A stretch of DNA of 6,950 nt from Ascidiaceihabitans sp. (GTDB lineage Bacteria > Pseudomonadota > Alphaproteobacteria > Rhodobacterales > Rhodobacteraceae): assembly GCA_023301665.1 (NCBI GenBank), contig JALZUL010000174.1, forward strand, positions 1 to 6,950. The letters run 5' to 3'. Of this stretch, positions 1 to 6,203 are shown piece after piece (within the stretch, counting starts at the first letter, position 1; each line of letters opens with the position of its first letter). The notes below the pieces were generated by a model. It saw only the letters and a program-made list of their open reading frames with translations, searched no databases and was not told the DNA's origin. The position numbers and the translations under genes were made by a program.

Positions 1-122
1 AATGGGTGCTTATCACGCAAAAGGATTTCACGCAGTTCAACGGTTGTTTGCGAAGATAAAACAGAACAACGCGCACGCATCGCATAAGGGCAACGGCGGA
101 AGGAATATAAGATTGGGGTCAT
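1..122 (-). CDS. Glutathione S-transferase-like protein, N-terminal fragment (cut by left edge)
   Basis: The minus strand from the ATG at 122-120 reads 40 residues with no stop before the window ends. It contains YSFRRCPYAMRAR (residues 6-18) followed by TVELREILLRDKHP (27-40). This is the start of a thioredoxin-fold GST N-terminal domain: first beta strand, a CPYA active-site turn with Cys11, the Arg-rich start of helix 1, then the second strand. Such proteins normally run to about 200-220 residues, so most of the gene lies to the left. A stop (TAA at 128-126) sits two codons upstream in frame, so this ATG is the only reasonable start. The ribosome binding site is weak. CPYA rather than CPYC leaves a single active-site cysteine, as in many bacterial GSTs that use glutathione for conjugation or reduction. 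The substrate is unknown. The gene diverges from acnB. Recognition rests on recalled family resemblance. Confidence 0.85.
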   Translation of the reverse strand, partial: MTPILYSFRRCPYAMRARCSVLSSQTTVELREILLRDKHP

Positions 123-152
123 TGCTTAATTTCATTGCTGGGCACGCAACAA

Positions 153-181
153 CTATAACAATTACGGATAATGTCGAGCAA
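153..181 (-). promoter_or_regulatory. Candidate sigma70-type promoter for the GST-like gene
   Basis: On the minus strand TTGCTC (181-176) and TTATAG (158-153) are separated by 17 bases. They match the -35 and -10 consensus at about four and five of six positions. Transcription would start near 146, giving a leader of about 25 nt before the ATG at 122. This is a consensus match only. Confidence 0.35.
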
Positions 182-457
182 GTGAGGGATGTCGCGTTCG
201 TTTTGATTTTGCCAATTCGCTTTTTCGGCAGTCGGAGGGCGAACCATCAGCCATATATTCGGTGCAGGGCTCAATTCTAAGTTAGTGACTTGAGCTTTTG
301 TTCATTTTTTCGTTAGGCGCATCATTTTCTGCCAAAAAGTCAACTTTTCCAACTGAACCACTATGTTGTGGACGATCCAGAGTATCTTTTCCTGAAACCA
401 TAAAAATATAACGTGTTTTTTCGTCTAAATCACAATAGGTATTGCTGCGAGGGTGAC

Positions 458-486
458 TTGAAGTTCCGACCCAGCTTGCATACCAT
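458..486 (+). promoter_or_regulatory. Candidate acnB promoter
   Basis: TTGAAG (458-463) and TACCAT (481-486) are spaced by 17 bases, and each matches four of six consensus positions. Transcription would start near 493 and leave a leader of about 79 nt before the ATG at 572. The -10 lies inside the inverted repeat at 475-496, which suits repression by occlusion. An alternative -35, TTGACG at 525-530, has no good -10 at the right distance. Confidence 0.3.
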
Positions 487-496
487 AGTATACAAG
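475..496. promoter_or_regulatory. 22-bp inverted repeat, probable operator upstream of acnB
   Basis: CTTGCATAC (475-483) and GTATACAAG (488-496) are reverse complements at eight of nine positions and flank a four-base centre, CATA. The repeat lies 76-97 bases upstream of the acnB ATG and overlaps a candidate -10 element. The size and shape fit a dimeric helix-turn-helix regulator such as GntR, MarR or LacI types. No regulator gene is in the window, so the partner is unknown. Confidence 0.45.
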
Positions 497-571
497 TGCA
501 CTGCCGCTGATGACCTTGAGTCGTTTGACGGAGTTTCGCCACATATACATCAACTATTCGATGAGATTATC

Positions 572-3364
572 ATGAGCCTATATGCAGCCTACCTAGAAGA
601 AATCGAACTCCGTAAAAAGCACGGGTTAAACCCTAAGCCGATTGATGACGATGCTCTAACAAAAGAGATCATCGCGCAGATTAAAGACACGGGCCATGTT
701 GAAAGAGAAGCATCGCTTAACTTCTTTATCTACAACACTCTGCCGGGCACCACGAGTGCTGCGGGTGCAAAAGCGCAATTCCTGAAAGAGATCATTGATG
801 GCAGCGCGACAGTTGCAGAGATCACGCCAGAATTTGCGTTTGAATTGTTGTCTCACATGAAAGGCGGACCATCTGTTGAGGTTCTGCTAGACGTGGCTCT
901 CGGCGATGACGCTGCAAAAGCACAACAAGCGGCTGATGTTTTGAAGACGCAGGTGTTCTTGTATGAGGCCGATACAGATCGTCTGAAGGCTGCGTTCGAG
1001 GCAGGCAATGGCGTTGCAAAGGAAATCTTGGAAAGCTACGCGAAAGCGGAATTCTTCACAAAACTTCCTGACGTTGAAGAAGAAATCAAAGTTGTTACGT
1101 ACATCGCGGGTGAAGGTGATATTTCAACTGACCTGCTGTCACCGGGCAACCAAGCGCACTCACGTGCAGACCGCGAATTGCACGGTAAGTGCATGATTAC
1201 ACCAGAAGCTCAGGTCGAGATTCAAGACCTTCAAAAGCTGCACCCTGGCAAGCGCGTTATGTTGATTGCTGAAAAAGGCACCATGGGTGTTGGCTCATCT
1301 CGCATGTCAGGCGTGAACAACGTTGCATTGTGGACAGGTAAGCAAGCCAGCCCATATGTTCCATTTGTGAACTTCGCGCCAGTTGTTGCGGGCACAAACG
1401 GCATCTCGCCTATCTTCTTGACGACTGTTGGTGTGACCGGTGGTATCGGTGTCGATCTGAAAAACTGGGTTAAGAAAGTCGACTCCGACGGCAACCCAAT
1501 TTTGAACAACGACGGCAACCCGATCTTGGAAGAAAAATACTCTGTCGCCACAGGTACGGTTCTGACAATCAACACCAAAGAAAAGAAGCTTTTGGATGAA
1601 GCCGGCGAAGAAGTGCTGGTTGACATGTCTTCTTCGTTTACTCCGCAAAAAGTGGAATTCATGAAGGCTGGTGGCTCGTATGCGATCGTCTTTGGTAAAA
1701 AGTTGCAAAACGTAGCATCTGCCATTCTGGGTGTTGAGTTTAAATCAGCCTTTGCGCCGTCAAAAGAAATTACCATCCCTGATCAAGGTCTGACAGCGGT
1801 AGAGAAAATCTTTAACGCCAATGCGGTTGGCGTGGCGGATGGCACACTCTTGCACGCAGGATCTGATGCACGAGTCGGCGTGAATATCGTTGGCTCACAA
1901 GATACGACTGGCTTGATGACGGCCCAAGAATTGGAAGCGATGGCTGCAACGGTTCTTTCGCCAACAGTGGACGGCGCTTATCAATCAGGTTGTCACACTG
2001 CGTCTGTTTGGGACTTTAAAGCCCAAGAGAACACACCAAAACTTATGGCATTCATGCACAAGTTTGGTTTGATCACCGCGCGTGACCCAAAAGATGTCTA
2101 TCACTCAATGACCGACGTTATTCACAAGGTGCTTAACGACATCACTGTGGATGACTGGGCGATCATCATTGGTGGTGATAGCCACACGCGTATGTCTAAA
2201 GGCGTCGCGTTTGGTGCGGACTCCGGTACGGTTGCGCTGGCACTTGCGACAGGTGAGGCGACAATGCCAATCCCTGAGTCTGTAAAAGTGACGTTCAAAG
2301 GCAAAATGGCCGAGCACATGGATTTCCGCGACGTGGTTCACGCCACACAATCGCAAATGCTTGAGCAATTTGGCGACAACGTTTTCCAAGGGCGCGTTAT
2401 CGAAGTGCACATTGGCACGTTGTTGGCTGACCAAGCCTTCACCTTCACGGATTGGTCCGCTGAGATGAAAGCCAAAGCGTCGATCTGTATCTCTGAAGAT
2501 GACACGTTGATCGGCTCACTTGAGATCGCCAAAGCGCGTATCCAGATCATGATCGAAAAGGGTATGGATAACGACGTTGAGATGCTCAAAGGTTTGGTTG
2601 ATATCGCTGATAAGCGTATTGCAGAGATCAAATCAGGTGAAAAACCAGCTCTGGTGCCAGATGCAAACGCCAAGTACTTCGCAGAAGTTGTGGTTAATCT
2701 AGACGAAATCGTTGAGCCGATGATCGCTGACCCTGATGTCGCGAACGCAGATGTTTCCAAGCGCTACACTCACGATACGATCCGCCCAATCTCTTACTAC
2801 GGTGCAGAGAAAAAGGTTGATCTTGGCTTTGTTGGATCATGCATGGTTCACAAAGGCGATGTGAAAATTGTAGCTCAGATGTTGCGCAACTTGGAAAAAT
2901 CCTTTGGCAAAGTTGAGTTTAAAGCTCCGCTTGTTTTGGCTGCTCCAACCTACAACATCATCGATGAGCTAAAGGAAGAAGGCGATTGGGCCGTCTTGCA
3001 AAAGTACTCTGGTTTCGAATTTGACGATACGGCACCTAAGAACACAGCGCGTACAGAATATGAAAATATCCTGTATCTAGAACGCCCGGGTTGTAACCTT
3101 TGCATGGGTAACCAAGAAAAAGCTGCAAAAGGCGATACTGTTCTTGCGACATCCACACGTTTGTTCAAGGGGCGTGTTGTTGAGGATGCGGACGAGAAAA
3201 CAGGTGAATCACTGCTTGCGTCAACTCCGGTTGTTGTTTTGTCTGCGATCCTTGGACGCACGCCAACTTTGGAAGAGTACAAGACAGCTGTTGAAGGCAT
3301 CGATTTGACGAAGTTCTCACCACCATTGGCCAAGCCAGGCACAACTGCTTCGGCTCACTTCTAA
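572..3364 (+). CDS. acnB: Aconitate hydratase B / 2-methylisocitrate dehydratase
   Basis: This 930-residue cytosolic enzyme interconverts citrate and isocitrate through cis-aconitate in the TCA cycle. Family members also hydrate 2-methyl-cis-aconitate in propionate breakdown. The three 4Fe-4S ligands are visible: Cys757 in GFVGSCMVH, and Cys841 and Cys844 in RPGCNLCMGNQ. The N-terminal HEAT-like domain (about 1-165) and the swivel domain with TDLLSPGNQAHSRAD (186-200) come first, as is usual for AcnB and opposite to AcnA. Other blocks include GVGSSRMSGVNN (239-250), SGCHTASVWDF (472-482) and IIGGDSHTRMSKGVAFGADSGT (532-553). The protein is longer than the roughly 865 residues of the E. coli enzyme, mostly in the N-terminal part. 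I chose the ATG at 572 because MSLYAAYLEEIELRKKHGLNPKP resembles AcnB N-termini. The frame stays open to 413, but those 53 codons look non-coding. The ribosome binding site is weak (GATGAG at 560-565). It appears to be a single-gene unit, with an operator-like repeat upstream and a strong terminator downstream. Confidence 0.97.
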   Translation: MSLYAAYLEEIELRKKHGLNPKPIDDDALTKEIIAQIKDTGHVEREASLNFFIYNTLPGTTSAAGAKAQFLKEIIDGSATVAEITPEFAFELLSHMKGGPSVEVLLDVALGDDAAKAQQAADVLKTQVFLYEADTDRLKAAFEAGNGVAKEILESYAKAEFFTKLPDVEEEIKVVTYIAGEGDISTDLLSPGNQAHSRADRELHGKCMITPEAQVEIQDLQKLHPGKRVMLIAEKGTMGVGSSRMSGVNNVALWTGKQASPYVPFVNFAPVVAGTNGISPIFLTTVGVTGGIGVDLKNWVKKVDSDGNPILNNDGNPILEEKYSVATGTVLTINTKEKKLLDEAGEEVLVDMSSSFTPQKVEFMKAGGSYAIVFGKKLQNVASAILGVEFKSAFAPSKEITIPDQGLTAVEKIFNANAVGVADGTLLHAGSDARVGVNIVGSQDTTGLMTAQELEAMAATVLSPTVDGAYQSGCHTASVWDFKAQENTPKLMAFMHKFGLITARDPKDVYHSMTDVIHKVLNDITVDDWAIIIGGDSHTRMSKGVAFGADSGTVALALATGEATMPIPESVKVTFKGKMAEHMDFRDVVHATQSQMLEQFGDNVFQGRVIEVHIGTLLADQAFTFTDWSAEMKAKASICISEDDTLIGSLEIAKARIQIMIEKGMDNDVEMLKGLVDIADKRIAEIKSGEKPALVPDANAKYFAEVVVNLDEIVEPMIADPDVANADVSKRYTHDTIRPISYYGAEKKVDLGFVGSCMVHKGDVKIVAQMLRNLEKSFGKVEFKAPLVLAAPTYNIIDELKEEGDWAVLQKYSGFEFDDTAPKNTARTEYENILYLERPGCNLCMGNQEKAAKGDTVLATSTRLFKGRVVEDADEKTGESLLASTPVVVLSAILGRTPTLEEYKTAVEGIDLTKFSPPLAKPGTTASAHF
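1487..1534 (+). repeat. 24-bp in-frame tandem repeat inside acnB
   Basis: Two adjacent 24-base units, 1487-1510 and 1511-1534, encode DGNPILNN and DGNPILEE (AcnB residues 306-321). The first nine bases are identical, and the differences fall mainly at third positions and in the last two codons. The segment lies between two conserved blocks of the enzyme and probably forms a surface beta hairpin. The divergence between units suggests an old duplication, and I recall a similar doubled motif in other AcnB proteins. Confidence 0.6.
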
Positions 3365-3414
3365 GTCAATCGTTTTGGGCGTGCAGTAATAGCACCGACA
3401 GACATGAAAAAATC

Positions 3415-3450
3415 GGGCATTCAGTCATATGACTGGGTGCCCTTATTTTT
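3415..3450 (+). terminator. Rho-independent terminator of acnB
   Basis: The arms 3415-3428 and 3429-3442 form a 14-position stem. It pairs GGGCA with TGCCC and CAGTCAT with ATGACTG, joined by two G-U wobbles, and the innermost bases open as the loop. The T-rich run TTATTTTT follows at 3443-3450. It starts 50 bases after the acnB stop. An A6 run at 3407-3412 precedes the stem, so it could also work in the other direction, although no minus-strand gene ends here. Confidence 0.9.
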
Positions 3451-3537
3451 GGGCTGCGTGTTTGATGTGAATGTTCGGTATAAAAGGTTGAAAACTCTCA
3501 TTCATGCTAAGGTATGTTTTGGGAATGGTTGAAATTG

Positions 3538-3543
3538 AAGGGG
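3538..3543 (+). promoter_or_regulatory. Ribosome binding site of the SRAP gene
   Basis: AAGGGG lies seven bases before the ATG at 3551. It fixes this start, which also gives the obligatory Met-Cys N-terminus of the family. Confidence 0.7.
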
Positions 3544-3550
3544 CATAAAA

Positions 3551-4210
3551 ATGTGCGGTCGCATGGCCAATACACTACCCACAGACGCTATGGCACAGCT
3601 GTTCGCTGCCAGTCCAAGCAATGATCTGCCAGACGTTCCCAACTATAACATTTGCCCTACGAACCCTGTCCATACGGTTAGCGTGCAAAATGGGGAACGG
3701 CGGCTTCGGGCAATGCGGTGGGGCTTTATTCCCAGCTGGTACGAAACGGCAAATGGTGGCCCGCTGCTGATCAATGCACGGGGTGAGACGATCGCAGAAA
3801 AGCCGGCGTTCAAAGACGCTTGTAGAACACGGCGCTGTATTATCGTGGCGACTGGTTTTTATGAATGGACCAAAGACGCTGATGGGGGGCGAAACCCGTA
3901 TTACTTTAGCCGAGCTGATCAAGCGCCAATGGCTTTTGCCGGGGTTTGGCAGGCTTGGGGTAAGGGCGAGATGCCGATGAACACCTGTGCGATTGTGACA
4001 ACTGGAGCGAATGATAGAATTTCTACCATACACCACCGTATGCCAGTGATGCTTGAACTTGAGCAGATACCGCTTTGGCTTGGTGAAAAGGGCAAAGGAG
4101 CAGCCACACTGATGCGGGCAGCTCCAGAAGAAACACTAGAGTTTCATAAAGTCAGTCGTGAGGTCAATTCACGTACAGGATACGGGCCACATCTTTTGGA
4201 CCCGATCTGA
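3551..4210 (+). CDS. SRAP-domain abasic-site protection protein (YedK/HMCES family)
   Basis: This 219-residue protein matches the usual length of bacterial YedK (about 220). Family members recognise abasic sites in single-stranded DNA and form a thiazolidine DNA-protein crosslink through the N-terminal cysteine, shielding the site from strand cleavage. The active-site set is complete: Cys2 in MCGR, exposed after removal of Met1; Asn75 in INARGET; Glu105 in FYEW; and His161 in TIHHRMP. Other family blocks are MRWGFIPSW (55-63) and the C-terminal VSREVNSRTGYGP (201-213). It acts in the cytoplasm on DNA. It follows acnB across a terminator and is convergent with the cupredoxin-like gene 7 bases away, so it is probably transcribed alone. 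A poor promoter-like pair, TTGAAA at 3488 and TATGTT at 3513 with a 19-base spacer, lies upstream. I found no alphaproteobacterial LexA box (GTTC-N7-GTTC) there, so SOS control is not supported despite the common product name. Confidence 0.95.
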   Translation: MCGRMANTLPTDAMAQLFAASPSNDLPDVPNYNICPTNPVHTVSVQNGERRLRAMRWGFIPSWYETANGGPLLINARGETIAEKPAFKDACRTRRCIIVATGFYEWTKDADGGRNPYYFSRADQAPMAFAGVWQAWGKGEMPMNTCAIVTTGANDRISTIHHRMPVMLELEQIPLWLGEKGKGAATLMRAAPEETLEFHKVSREVNSRTGYGPHLLDPI

Positions 4211-4217
4211 GTGCGAC

Positions 4218-4565
4218 TTAATCAAGCGGTGGGGCGATAAAGCTGATGATACCCGTAACCGCTGGGTCACCATTTTCGTCTTCAACACCTTCGTGAAAGA
4301 AGTCGGTTGTCATGCCAGGCACCACCAAAATCGAAGAAGATTGATCAAAGCCTAAAGCGCCGGTGGTCCATTCTTCATCAGCGGATGTCACTGTGATGAC
4401 AACGTCTGACTCATTTGTGAAAACAAGCGTGTCACCGGACGTAACATAAGATGTTTGCGGGAAGTAAGCATCGGGAAGTACCAAGATCTGGTGCTCAAGC
4501 GCCGATACGGACGTTGAAAGAAATAGTGTGGCGAAACCAGCCATCAATGTTGTTTTGCGCAGCAT
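4218..4565 (-). CDS. Exported cupredoxin-fold protein lacking the usual copper ligands
   Basis: This is a 115-residue protein. It starts with a signal peptide: MLRK, a hydrophobic core to about residue 18, then a VSA cleavage site after residue 22. That predicts a mature periplasmic protein of about 93 residues. The mature part is beta-rich and follows the small cupredoxin pattern: AYFPQTSYVTSGDTLVFTNESD (34-55), then VTSADEEWTTGAL (60-72), a VVPG turn and a final TGIISF strand. In copper-binding relatives the segment after FxNxD carries a ligand His, as in HTVTS, and a Cys-x-x-His pair comes near the end. Here the first position is Ile (ITVTS) and the protein contains no cysteine, so a type 1 copper site looks impossible. 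The function is unknown. The ATG at 4565 is preceded by a strong ribosome binding site, and the open frame upstream to 4616 is not needed. The gene converges on the SRAP gene. Confidence 0.8.
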   Translation of the reverse strand: MLRKTTLMAGFATLFLSTSVSALEHQILVLPDAYFPQTSYVTSGDTLVFTNESDVVITVTSADEEWTTGALGFDQSSSILVVPGMTTDFFHEGVEDENGDPAVTGIISFIAPPLD

Positions 4566-4572
4566 CACTGAG

Positions 4573-4580
4573 CTCCTCTT
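4573..4580 (-). promoter_or_regulatory. Ribosome binding site of the cupredoxin-like gene
   Basis: On the minus strand AAGAGGAG is followed by a seven-base spacer (CTCAGTG) and then the ATG at 4565. It is the best Shine-Dalgarno match in the window. It decides this start over the GTG 17 codons upstream at 4616. Confidence 0.8.
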
Positions 4581-4597
4581 TGGTCGGGCCCCACCCG

Positions 4598-4603
4598 ATA
4601 TTA
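4598..4603 (-). promoter_or_regulatory. Candidate -10 element for the cupredoxin-like gene
   Basis: TAATAT on the minus strand, preceded by TGG, lies 33 bases before the start codon and would give a leader of about 26 nt. No good -35 is found 16-18 bases further upstream. Confidence 0.25.
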
Positions 4604-4837
4604 CCAGAGCACACATAGATTGTGATTGCGGCCTAAATATGACGTTAACCTTTGACAGATGCGTTTTTTAGAACTTCAAGACCCTACCACCAAAAACAGC
4701 CCGTTTCACGGCCAGTTGCAGGGCCATTTTCAGATTAAATGAACCTGCACCATCCAGAATACCGAAACCATGTAACGAAATCGCTTTTCATGCCTTTTTC
4801 TATGTGGTGAACTTTAAAGAACACGAGACTCAAAAAA

Positions 4838-4862
4838 CCAAAGCACGGAATGCAGTGCTTGG
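4838..4862. repeat. Inverted repeat in the gcdH leader
   Basis: AAGCAC (4841-4846) and GTGCTT (4855-4860) are perfect reverse complements around an eight-base centre. CC at 4838-4839 can pair with GG at 4861-4862 across a single bulged A. It ends 28 bases before the gcdH ATG. It could be an operator half-site pair or a leader hairpin. There is no T-run, so it is not a terminator. Confidence 0.35.
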
Positions 4863-4890
4863 TAGACATTTTTCCCGAAAGGCATCGATC

Positions 4891-6114
4891 ATGAATGTGG
4901 AGCAGAAAGTTCTCAAAGCCAAAGACGCCCCAGACTTGGGAAGCTTTGATTGGGCCGATCCCTTTCGTCTGAGCGATCAGCTCAGTGAAGACGAGCGCAT
5001 GATCCAGTCATCGGCTGCAGCTTATGCCAATGAAAAATTGGTGCCGCGGATCATCGATGCCTATGCCAATGAGGTCACGGATCCAGGCATTTTCGCCGAG
5101 ATGGGTGAGATGGGGCTGCTTGGTGTCACGTTGCCTGAGCAATATGGTGGGCTTGGTGGGTCGTATGTCAGCTATGGTCTGGTCGCGCGCGAGGTCGAGC
5201 GGATCGACAGCGGGTATCGTTCGATGATGTCAGTACAGTCTAGCCTCGTGATCTATCCGATTTACGCTTATGGCTCTGAAGAACAGCGCATGAAATATCT
5301 GCCGAAACTAGCCTCTGGCGAATGGATTGGCTGCTTTGGTTTGACCGAACCGGATGCGGGCAGTGATCCAGCAGGCATGAAGACCGTGGCGAAAAAAACC
5401 GATGGCGGCTACGTTCTTAACGGCTCTAAAATGTGGATCTCTAACGCGCCGATTGCGGATGTCTTTGTCGTTTGGGCCAAGTCTGAAGCGCATGGCGGCA
5501 AAATCCGAGGTTTTGTGCTTGAAAAGGGCATGAAAGGGCTTTCAGCCCCCAAGATCGGCAACAAGTTGTCTTTGCGCGCCTCGATCACAGGTGAGATCGT
5601 GATGGAAGGTGTCGAAGTCGGCGAGGCCGCGCTTTTGCCAAACGTTCAAGGCTTGAAAGGGCCGTTTGGTTGCTTGAATCGCGCGCGCTACGGTATCGCG
5701 TGGGGTGCCATGGGGGCGGCCGAATTCTGCTGGCATGCCGCGCGCCAATACGGATTGGATCGCAAGCAGTTTGATAAGCCACTTGCTGGCACGCAGTTGT
5801 TCCAAAAGAAATTGGCTGACATGCAGACAGAGATTGCGTTGGGCCTGCAGGGGGCGCTGCAAGTTGGTCGATTGATGGACACGGCGAATGCCGCACCAGA
5901 AATGATCTCGATCGTGAAGCGTAACAATTGCGGCAAGGCGCTCGACATCGCGCGCATGGCGCGCGACATGCACGGCGGCAATGGGATCAGCGGTGAGTTC
6001 CAAGTGATCCGACACATGATGAACCTTGAGACAGTCAACACCTATGAGGGGACGCATGATGTCCACGCGCTCATTTTGGGTCGTGCACAGACTGGTTTAC
6101 AGGCCTTCTTTTAA
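4891..6114 (+). CDS. gcdH: Glutaryl-CoA dehydrogenase
   Basis: This 407-residue FAD-dependent acyl-CoA dehydrogenase oxidises and decarboxylates glutaryl-CoA to crotonyl-CoA, passing electrons to electron-transfer flavoprotein. It acts in lysine, tryptophan and some aromatic degradation routes. It is very close to the human enzyme by recall. Marks include the substrate-binding arginine in DSGYRSMMSVQSSL (Arg110), the flavin-binding stretch CFGLTEPDAGSDP (148-160), WISNAPIADVFVVWAK (182-197), GPFGCLNRARYGIAWG (257-272), RNNCGKALDIARMARDMHGGNGIS (344-367) and the catalytic glutamate in NTYEGTHDVHALILGRA (Glu386). The arginine and the TYEGTHD context set it apart from general acyl-CoA dehydrogenases. 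I chose the ATG at 4891, with AAAGG eight bases upstream, because the usual KAKDAPDLGSFDWADPF block follows directly. The frame extends to 4804 without conservation. No LysR regulator or CoA-transferase gene, often found beside gcdH, is in view. No clear terminator follows it. Confidence 0.95.
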   Translation: MNVEQKVLKAKDAPDLGSFDWADPFRLSDQLSEDERMIQSSAAAYANEKLVPRIIDAYANEVTDPGIFAEMGEMGLLGVTLPEQYGGLGGSYVSYGLVAREVERIDSGYRSMMSVQSSLVIYPIYAYGSEEQRMKYLPKLASGEWIGCFGLTEPDAGSDPAGMKTVAKKTDGGYVLNGSKMWISNAPIADVFVVWAKSEAHGGKIRGFVLEKGMKGLSAPKIGNKLSLRASITGEIVMEGVEVGEAALLPNVQGLKGPFGCLNRARYGIAWGAMGAAEFCWHAARQYGLDRKQFDKPLAGTQLFQKKLADMQTEIALGLQGALQVGRLMDTANAAPEMISIVKRNNCGKALDIARMARDMHGGNGISGEFQVIRHMMNLETVNTYEGTHDVHALILGRAQTGLQAFF

Positions 6115-6191
6115 AAACGCAGGCACGTGATGCTGGGGTGTTGGCATGGCAGTCATGTTAGCTAAAGTTCATTTCAATACTTTGATTGCTT

Positions 6192-6196
6192 AGGGG
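6192..6196 (+). promoter_or_regulatory. Ribosome binding site of the CoxL-like gene
   Basis: AGGGG lies seven bases before the ATG at 6204 and supports that start. Confidence 0.6.
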
Positions 6197-6203
6197 CAAG
6201 GCC

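Larger units (their letters stand above)
123..571. other. Divergent intergenic region between the GST-like gene and acnB
   Basis: This 449-base AT-rich stretch holds the candidate promoters of both flanking genes and a 22-bp inverted repeat near acnB. An open frame of 86 codons on the minus strand (GTG at 542 to TAA at 282) crosses it. It has no ribosome binding site and no family I recognise, and it covers the acnB promoter region, so I do not call it a gene. The acnB frame also stays open upstream to 413, but that extension does not look like conserved AcnB sequence. I see no RNA gene or mobile element here. Confidence 0.6.
4566..4890. other. Divergent intergenic region between the cupredoxin-like gene and gcdH
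   Basis: These 325 bases hold the ribosome binding site and possible -10 of the minus-strand gene and the leader of gcdH. A perfect TTGACA lies at 4652-4657 on the plus strand, but at 17 bases it meets only TTCAAG, a poor -10. The gcdH frame is open from a GTG at 4804, but those 29 codons are not like the conserved N-terminus. A stem-forming repeat lies at 4838-4862. I see no RNA gene or small coding frame with support. Confidence 0.5.

Noticed and set aside
413..571. N-terminal extension of AcnB by 53 residues from the ATG at 413
   Set aside because: The added sequence is Cys- and His-rich and unlike AcnB N-termini. It would translate the candidate promoter and operator, while the ATG at 572 begins a typical AcnB sequence.
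1231..1776. Long minus-strand open frames inside acnB, such as the 181-codon one here
   Set aside because: They lie opposite a highly conserved enzyme, have Ser/Thr-rich composition typical of antisense shadows, and match no family I recognise.
4183..4204. Hairpin across the SRAP stop (CGGG-CCA paired with TGG-A-CCCG), considered as a convergent terminator
   Set aside because: The stem is only seven pairs with a bulge, and no T-run follows on either strand.
4566..4616. Longer start of the cupredoxin-like gene at the GTG at 4616
   Set aside because: It would bury the signal peptide behind 17 residues and translate through the strong ribosome binding site that serves the ATG at 4565.
4652..4680. 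gcdH promoter with a perfect TTGACA at 4652
   Set aside because: The -10 at the correct spacing is TTCAAG, and the implied leader would be over 200 nt. It is too weak to list as a promoter.
4804..4890. N-terminal extension of glutaryl-CoA dehydrogenase from the GTG at 4804
   Set aside because: The 29 extra residues are basic and unconserved and cross the leader repeat. The ATG at 4891 gives the usual family length.
5542..6066. Minus-strand open frame of 174 codons inside gcdH
   Set aside because: It is antisense to conserved catalytic sequence and has His- and Arg-rich shadow composition and no ribosome binding site.
6115..6203. Possible terminator after gcdH (ATGC...GCAT near 6130-6152)
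   Set aside because: Only four or five pairs form and there is no T-run, so it is not a credible intrinsic terminator.
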